Part shown: piece after piece, positions 6,688-9,774 of the stretch
Numbering within the stretch: the first letter of the stretch is position 1
Layout of the letters: every line of letters begins with the position of its first letter
Assembly: GCA_041635755.1 (NCBI GenBank)
Contig: JBFKUL010000096.1
Span: forward strand, 1 to 9,774
Source of the DNA: JBFKUL01 sp041635755
GTDB lineage: Bacteria > Pseudomonadota > Gammaproteobacteria > Burkholderiales > SG8-39
DNA: 9,774 nt
Direction of reading: 5' to 3'
Made by a program: the position numbers and the translations under genes
Notes under the pieces: generated by a model
Database searches by the model: none
The model's input: the letters and a program-made list of their open reading frames with translations, nothing else
What the model was told of the DNA's origin: nothing

Positions 6688-7434
6688 TCAGCGCGAGGCT
6701 CGCAGCCGCCCGCCGTCGAACGCCGCGATCACCGGGAAGGCGTCGAAGCGGCAGGCGAACTCGACCTCGTGCGCCAGGCCGCGGGCGGCCATCATGCGGC
6801 CGACGCGGCACTCGAGCAGCGCGCGCGGCACGTCCGCGTGCCGATAGAAGGCGAGCGCGGTGCGCGCCGAGTCCGACAGGTCCGCCTCGCCGCCGAGCAG
6901 CTCGGCGAAGCGCTCGACGAAGCAGCCGGCGCCGTAAAAATCCTCGAGGTTGAAGTTCGCCCCGGATCCAGAGCACAGGATGAGCACGGTGCTCGAGCGA
7001 TGGCGCGAGACGATGTGCGCGGCGAGCGCGCGCGCGTTCAGCAGTGCGCCGCAATACACCTGCGCGGCGCCGGCGGCGTCGTTCATGGCCACCGTGCCGT
7101 TGGTCGTGGAGTAGATGACGCGCTTGCCCCGTACGCCGTGTTCGACGAGCGCCATCGGCGCGGGGTGCGCAAAGCCCGGCAAGGTCTCCGCGTGCAGCTC
7201 GCCCGAGAGCACGACGCTTTCCGCGGCGTGGCGCGCGGCCTCGGCGCGCGCCGCCGCCTCGTCGGCCACCGGGATGATCTCGATGGCGCCGTGCGCCAGC
7301 GCGCTGACCATGGTCGTCGTGGCGAACAGGATGTCGAGCACCACCACCACCTTGCCCGGCAGGCGCACCGTGTCGAGCTCTTCCTTGCGGGTGAGAACGT
7401 GGATCTTGTGGTTGAGCTCGATGCGGGCGCTCAT
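6688..7434 (-). CDS. ComB-family protein (2-phosphosulfolactate phosphatase-like), diverged
   Basis: A 248-residue protein of the ComB family (COG2045). ComB of methanogens hydrolyses 2-phosphosulfolactate in coenzyme M synthesis. Family landmarks seen are VVVVLDILFATTTMVSALAHGA (about 29-50), a GEL...LPGF block (78-88), YSTTNGTVAM (108-117), and CSGSGANFNLEDFYGAG (154-170). Compared with the usual pattern as I remember it, the Arg after VIDVL is Phe37 here, GGER is SGEL, and the GFDLGNSP segment is GFAHPAPM. The fold is very likely the same, but the substrate may not be. No other coenzyme M or sulfolactate gene is in the window. The ATG overlaps the MaoC stop (ATGA) and the MOSC gene follows after 6 nt, so the three form one operon. 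Confidence 0.85.
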   Translation of the reverse strand: MSARIELNHKIHVLTRKEELDTVRLPGKVVVVLDILFATTTMVSALAHGAIEIIPVADEAAARAEAARHAAESVVLSGELHAETLPGFAHPAPMALVEHGVRGKRVIYSTTNGTVAMNDAAGAAQVYCGALLNARALAAHIVSRHRSSTVLILCSGSGANFNLEDFYGAGCFVERFAELLGGEADLSDSARTALAFYRHADVPRALLECRVGRMMAARGLAHEVEFACRFDAFPVIAAFDGGRLRASR

Positions 7435-7901
7435 GGCTGCGATGGTCGGCGACCGAACATGTTCCAGCCTTCCATGCTCAGCACGGTCTCGCCGTCCTGG
7501 TTGACCGCCTCCCAGCGCGTTTTCACCAGTCCGGCGTTCGGCCGGCTCTTCGAGGCGCGCGCTTCGAGCACCTGACGGCGGAAGGCGAGGGTGTCGCCCG
7601 GGCGAACCGGCTTTTTCCAGCGGATGTTGTCCACTCCTGGCGAGCCCAGGCTGACCGCGCGGTTGATGTAGCTCTCACAGATGAAGCGCATCGCGACCGA
7701 GCAGGTGTGCCAGCCGCTCGCGATCAGTCCGCCGTAGAAGCTTTTTCCGGCGGCTTCGGGATCGACGTGAAACGGCTGCGGGTCGAACTGGCGCGCAAAG
7801 GCGATGATTTCCTCGGCGCTGAAAGTGTGACGGCCGATTTCGATCATCTCACCCACCTTGAAGTCCTCCCAGTAGAGGACCTTTTGCCCGAATTCGCTCA
7901 T
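7431..7901 (-). CDS. MaoC-family (R)-specific enoyl hydratase/dehydratase
   Basis: A 156-residue single hot-dog protein of the MaoC/(R)-hydratase family, which adds or removes water across an acyl-CoA or similar double bond. The hydratase-2 active-site motif is present as FARQFDPQPFHVDPEAA (35-51), with the catalytic Asp40 and His45 in the expected D-x4-H spacing, followed by GGLIASGWHTCSVAMR, which lines the substrate tunnel in relatives. IRWKKPVRPGDTL (93-105) is the usual second motif. The physiological substrate is unknown. It is the first gene of the leftward operon, overlaps the ComB-like gene by 4 nt and is divergent from the binding-protein gene. No well-spaced Shine-Dalgarno precedes the ATG; an AGGG lies immediately against it, too close to be typical. 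Confidence 0.92.
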   Translation of the reverse strand: MSEFGQKVLYWEDFKVGEMIEIGRHTFSAEEIIAFARQFDPQPFHVDPEAAGKSFYGGLIASGWHTCSVAMRFICESYINRAVSLGSPGVDNIRWKKPVRPGDTLAFRRQVLEARASKSRPNAGLVKTRWEAVNQDGETVLSMEGWNMFGRRPSQP

Positions 7902-7991
7902 CCCTGCGGGGCGATCAAGGCGTCGCCGCGGGGGGTCGATAACTGGCGCTTTGACATAGGGCTTTGAAGATCGGCGTCGGCCCGCCGCGCG

Positions 7992-8032
7992 AGGATGCCA
8001 TGCGTGCGCCGGGAATCGCCCCCGTGCATCCT
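7992..8032. repeat. Inverted repeat upstream of the binding-protein gene
   Basis: AGGATGC at 7992-7998 is exactly complementary to GCATCCT at 8026-8032, with 27 nt between; inside, CGGG (8010-8013) can pair with CCCG (8021-8024). It could be a regulator site or a hairpin in the leader. There is no T-run after it, so it is not an intrinsic terminator. A 7-bp match over this distance can also occur by chance. Confidence 0.35.
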
Positions 8033-8112
8033 AGACGAGCGGAATGATTGCTGGCAACATCCGTTGTTACAACGAGTTGCGCGACAAGAAAAGCAACGGC
8101 AGTTTAAACCAA

Positions 8113-8117
8113 AGGAG
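8113..8117 (+). promoter_or_regulatory. Strong Shine-Dalgarno of the binding-protein gene
   Basis: AGGAG lies 6 nt before the ATG at 8124. It decides this start over upstream in-frame codons such as the ATG near 7995, and the resulting N-terminus is a proper signal peptide. It is the only textbook site in the window and fits an abundant periplasmic protein. Confidence 0.9.
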
Positions 8118-8123
8118 ACAGTC

Positions 8124-9344
8124 ATGTTCCGTTCGTTTCTAGTTGCGGCCGCCTTGGCCGCGGTCGTGCCGAGCGCCATGGCGCAAGGCACGATCAAGAT
8201 CGCGATCCTGGGGCCGATGGCATTCGTGCAGGGCGAGAACCACTGGGCCGGCGCCACGATGGCGATGGAGACCATCAACAAGGCGGGTGGAATCTCGGTC
8301 GGCGGCAAGAAGATGATGGTCGAGCTGATTCGGGCGGACTCCAACGAGATGACCTCGGTGCCCGATGCCGCGAGCGCGGTGGAGCGCGTCATCACCCGCG
8401 ACAAGGTGGATTTCCTGATCGGCGGCTTCCGCTCGGAAGCGGTGCTCGCGATGCAGGAAGTGGCGATGGACAACAAGAAGCTGTTCCTCGGTGCCGGCGC
8501 GGCGCACGACGAGCTCGGCATGCGCGTCGAGCGTGACTACAACCGCTACAAGTATTGGTTCCGCATCACGCCGACCAAGAACACCGATCTTGGGCGTACC
8601 GTCTTCGCGGTGCTGAACAGCGTCGCCGGCGAGATCCGCACCCGGCTCAAGAAGGAAACACCCAAGGTCGCGATCCTCGCCGAGAAGGCGGCCTGGACGG
8701 AGGGTCTGACGGCGGCAGCGCAGAAGAACCTGCCGGCGATGAAGATGGAGGTCGTGGGCGTATGGAATCCGTCCGCGGTCGCCACCGACGTCACCGCCGA
8801 GCTCTCGGCGATCGAGCGGGCCGGAGCCGATATCGTGTTCACGATTCTGTCCGGCCCGGTCGGCATCGTCACGGGGCGCCAGATGGGAGAGCGCAACATG
8901 AAGGCGGTCGCGTTCGGCATCAACGTCGAGGCGCAAAAGGACGAGTTCTGGGGCGCCACGGCCGGCAAGGCCAACTTCGTCTCCACGCTCGACACCTATT
9001 CCGAAGTCGAGATCACGCCGAAAACGGTCGCCTGGGTGCGCGCGTTCAAGGAGCGCTTCAAGAAGTCGCCGACCTACAATGCCGCAACCTACGACGCGGT
9101 GATGATCCTCAAGGAGGCGATCGAGACGGCCAACTCGATCAACTCGGATGACCTCGTGCCAGTGCTGGAGAAGATCTCCTTCGTCGGAAACGCCGCCGTG
9201 CTCGAGTTCGACAAGCGCCACGACCCGGTCTACGGCCTGGGCAAGAGCCTGGGCATCGCCGTACAGTGGCAGGACGGCAAGAAGGTCGCGTTCTGGCCGC
9301 CCCAGGTGAAGGGCATGCAACCCTTCCGCATGCCGGGTGACTGA
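8124..9344 (+). CDS. ABC transporter periplasmic substrate-binding protein (LivK/Peripla_BP_6 type)
   Basis: A 406-residue periplasmic binding protein of the branched-chain amino acid/amide (HAAT) transporter class. MFRSFLVAAALAAVVPSAMA is a signal peptide with cleavage after A20. The mature protein opens with TIKIAILGPMAFVQGENHWAGATMAMETINKAGGI, the usual first strand and helix of type I binding proteins, followed by the VELIRADSNEMTSVPDAASAVERVI region and GGFRSEAVLAMQEVA. Later segments, VAILAEKAAWTEG and ADIVFTILSGPVGIVTGRQM, form the second lobe, and NAATYDAVMILKEAIE the last. This class carries amino acids, amides, urea, aromatic acids and other small acids; the ligand cannot be read from the sequence. 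The permease gene follows a terminator 64 nt on. Two ATP-binding subunits and a LivM-type permease are expected beyond the window. Confidence 0.93.
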   Translation: MFRSFLVAAALAAVVPSAMAQGTIKIAILGPMAFVQGENHWAGATMAMETINKAGGISVGGKKMMVELIRADSNEMTSVPDAASAVERVITRDKVDFLIGGFRSEAVLAMQEVAMDNKKLFLGAGAAHDELGMRVERDYNRYKYWFRITPTKNTDLGRTVFAVLNSVAGEIRTRLKKETPKVAILAEKAAWTEGLTAAAQKNLPAMKMEVVGVWNPSAVATDVTAELSAIERAGADIVFTILSGPVGIVTGRQMGERNMKAVAFGINVEAQKDEFWGATAGKANFVSTLDTYSEVEITPKTVAWVRAFKERFKKSPTYNAATYDAVMILKEAIETANSINSDDLVPVLEKISFVGNAAVLEFDKRHDPVYGLGKSLGIAVQWQDGKKVAFWPPQVKGMQPFRMPGD

Positions 9345-9370
9345 GACCGTCGCCTAGCCTTAAAAATAGC

Positions 9371-9403
9371 GCCGCGCGGGTCCGACCCGCGCGGCCTTTT
9401 TTT
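9371..9403 (+). terminator. Intrinsic terminator between binding protein and permease
   Basis: A perfect 10-bp stem (GCCGCGCGGG 9371-9380, CCCGCGCGGC 9386-9395) with loop TCCGA, whose outer T and A can add an eleventh pair, is followed by C and seven T (9397-9403). An A-run at 9362-9366 precedes the stem, so it may also work weakly in reverse. It starts 26 nt after the binding-protein stop and would cut most transcripts before the permease. Confidence 0.93.
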
Positions 9404-9408
9404 ATCCC

Positions 9409-9774
9409 GTGCTCCAGGACATCATCATCACTGGTCTGATCAGCGGCGGCGTCTACGCGCTGCTCGCGATCGGCTTTTCGCTCATCTTCGGGGTGGCGCG
9501 CATCGTCAACATCGCGCACACCGCGTTCTACATGCTCGCCTCGTACGGCTTCTACACGCTGCTGGTGAAGGTGGGACTGAATTTCGTGTTCGCGGGAGTG
9601 CTCGCCGTGGCGGGCGTGACGGCCCTCTCGCTTCTCTGCTACAAGCTGATCATCGAGCCGCTGCGCGAGCATGAATCGGCGGTGCTGATCGCCACCATCG
9701 CGCTCGCGCTCGTCATCCAGGAGCTGATGCTGTTCGGCTTCGGCGGGCATTTCCTCGGCATTCCCTCGACGCTC
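9409..9774 (+). CDS. livH: ABC transporter permease, LivH type (3' end outside window)
   Basis: The first 122 codons of an inner-membrane permease of the branched-chain amino acid (LivH) family. The N-terminus LQDIIITGLISGGVYALLAIGFSLIFGVARIVNIAHTAFYML is characteristic of LivH: a first transmembrane helix with the GGVYALLAIG motif, then the conserved VNIAH stretch. Further hydrophobic segments lie at about 48-78 and 88-110, separated by a charged IEPLREHES loop that is also family-typical. The GTG at 9409 is the only start giving this complete N-terminus. It lies 5 nt after the T-run of the terminator and has no Shine-Dalgarno. It should pair with a LivM-type permease and two ATPases to import the ligand of the upstream binding protein. 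Confidence 0.93.
   Translation, partial: MLQDIIITGLISGGVYALLAIGFSLIFGVARIVNIAHTAFYMLASYGFYTLLVKVGLNFVFAGVLAVAGVTALSLLCYKLIIEPLREHESAVLIATIALALVIQELMLFGFGGHFLGIPSTL

Larger units (their letters stand above)
7902..8123 (+). promoter_or_regulatory. Divergent intergenic region between the maoC operon and the binding-protein gene
   Basis: These 222 nt must hold the promoters for both directions. It is less GC-rich toward the right end. A perfect TTGACA is present at 7951-7956 on +, but nothing resembling TATAAT lies 16-18 nt after it. An inverted repeat of 7-bp arms (AGGATGC 7992-7998 and GCATCCT 8026-8032) and a short palindrome GTTGT-T-ACAAC (8063-8073) could be operators or leader structure. 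I cannot fix either transcription start, and no reading frame here looks like a gene. Strand is given for the better-supported rightward gene. Confidence 0.5.

Noticed and set aside
5227..7575. Very long + strand open frame running from inside clsB across the MOSC, ComB-like and MaoC genes
   Set aside because: It crosses four real genes on both strands, has an Arg/Ala-rich product without motifs, and is explained by high GC content reducing stop codons.
7951..7979. Sigma-70 promoter based on the perfect TTGACA at 7951
   Set aside because: No TATAAT-like hexamer occurs 16-18 nt downstream (the sequence there is GGCGTCGG), so the box alone is not enough.
8052..8068. Sigma-54 (-24/-12) promoter in TGGCAACATCCGTTGTT before the binding-protein gene
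   Set aside because: It resembles the consensus, but the GC of the -12 element is missing at the required 10-nt spacing from GG.
8139..9320. Long - strand open frame opposite the binding-protein gene
   Set aside because: His/Asp/Arg-rich antisense product; the + strand gene has a strong ribosome-binding site, signal peptide and terminator.

Overview
The window is GC-rich (roughly two thirds G+C by eye), gene-dense bacterial chromosome with short overlaps between neighbours and several GTG starts. The gene order aspS, nudB, endonuclease/exonuclease/phosphatase protein, clsB, together with a high-affinity amino-acid-type ABC transporter, points to a betaproteobacterium of the Burkholderiales/Rhodocyclales/Nitrosomonadales kind. 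That placement rests on remembered synteny and protein similarity, not on a search. I see no tRNA, rRNA, insertion sequence, CRISPR array or prophage gene.

Region 1 (1-5914, all on +) is a tightly packed run of eight genes: the 3' part of aspS (aspartyl-tRNA synthetase), a small exported guanyl-specific ribonuclease of the RNase Sa/barnase type, a barstar-family inhibitor, nudB (folate pathway Nudix hydrolase), a periplasmic SRPBCC/START-like protein, a large lipoprotein of unknown function, an endonuclease/exonuclease/phosphatase (EEP) protein and a cardiolipin synthase of the ClsB type. Junctions are stop/start overlaps (TGATG, GTGA, ATGA) or gaps of 2-29 nt, so the run is probably transcribed as one or two units. 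The ribonuclease and barstar form an enzyme/immunity pair placed between two housekeeping genes. The second half looks like envelope functions: exported lipid-binding fold, lipoprotein, EEP protein, phospholipid synthase.

Region 2 (5944-7901, all on -) converges on region 1. Read in its own direction it is a MaoC-type hydratase, a diverged ComB-family (2-phosphosulfolactate phosphatase-like) protein and a small MOSC-domain protein, joined by a 4-nt overlap and a 6-nt gap. The pathway is not obvious. The ComB-like protein has lost several residues I expect in the canonical enzyme, so its substrate is open.

Region 3 (7902-9774, +) starts with a 222-nt divergent intergenic region, then a periplasmic substrate-binding protein of the LivK/Peripla_BP_6 type with the only textbook Shine-Dalgarno in the window. 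A strong intrinsic terminator follows, and then the start of a LivH-type permease cut by the window end. The terminator sits between the binding protein and the permease, so it probably lets the binding protein be made in excess.

Most of the window is ordinary core genome. The points most worth a second look are the lipobox-bearing RNase with its barstar, the unknown lipoprotein with an HPCGCYH motif, the diverged ComB-like operon, and the terminator that ends 5 nt before the livH start.
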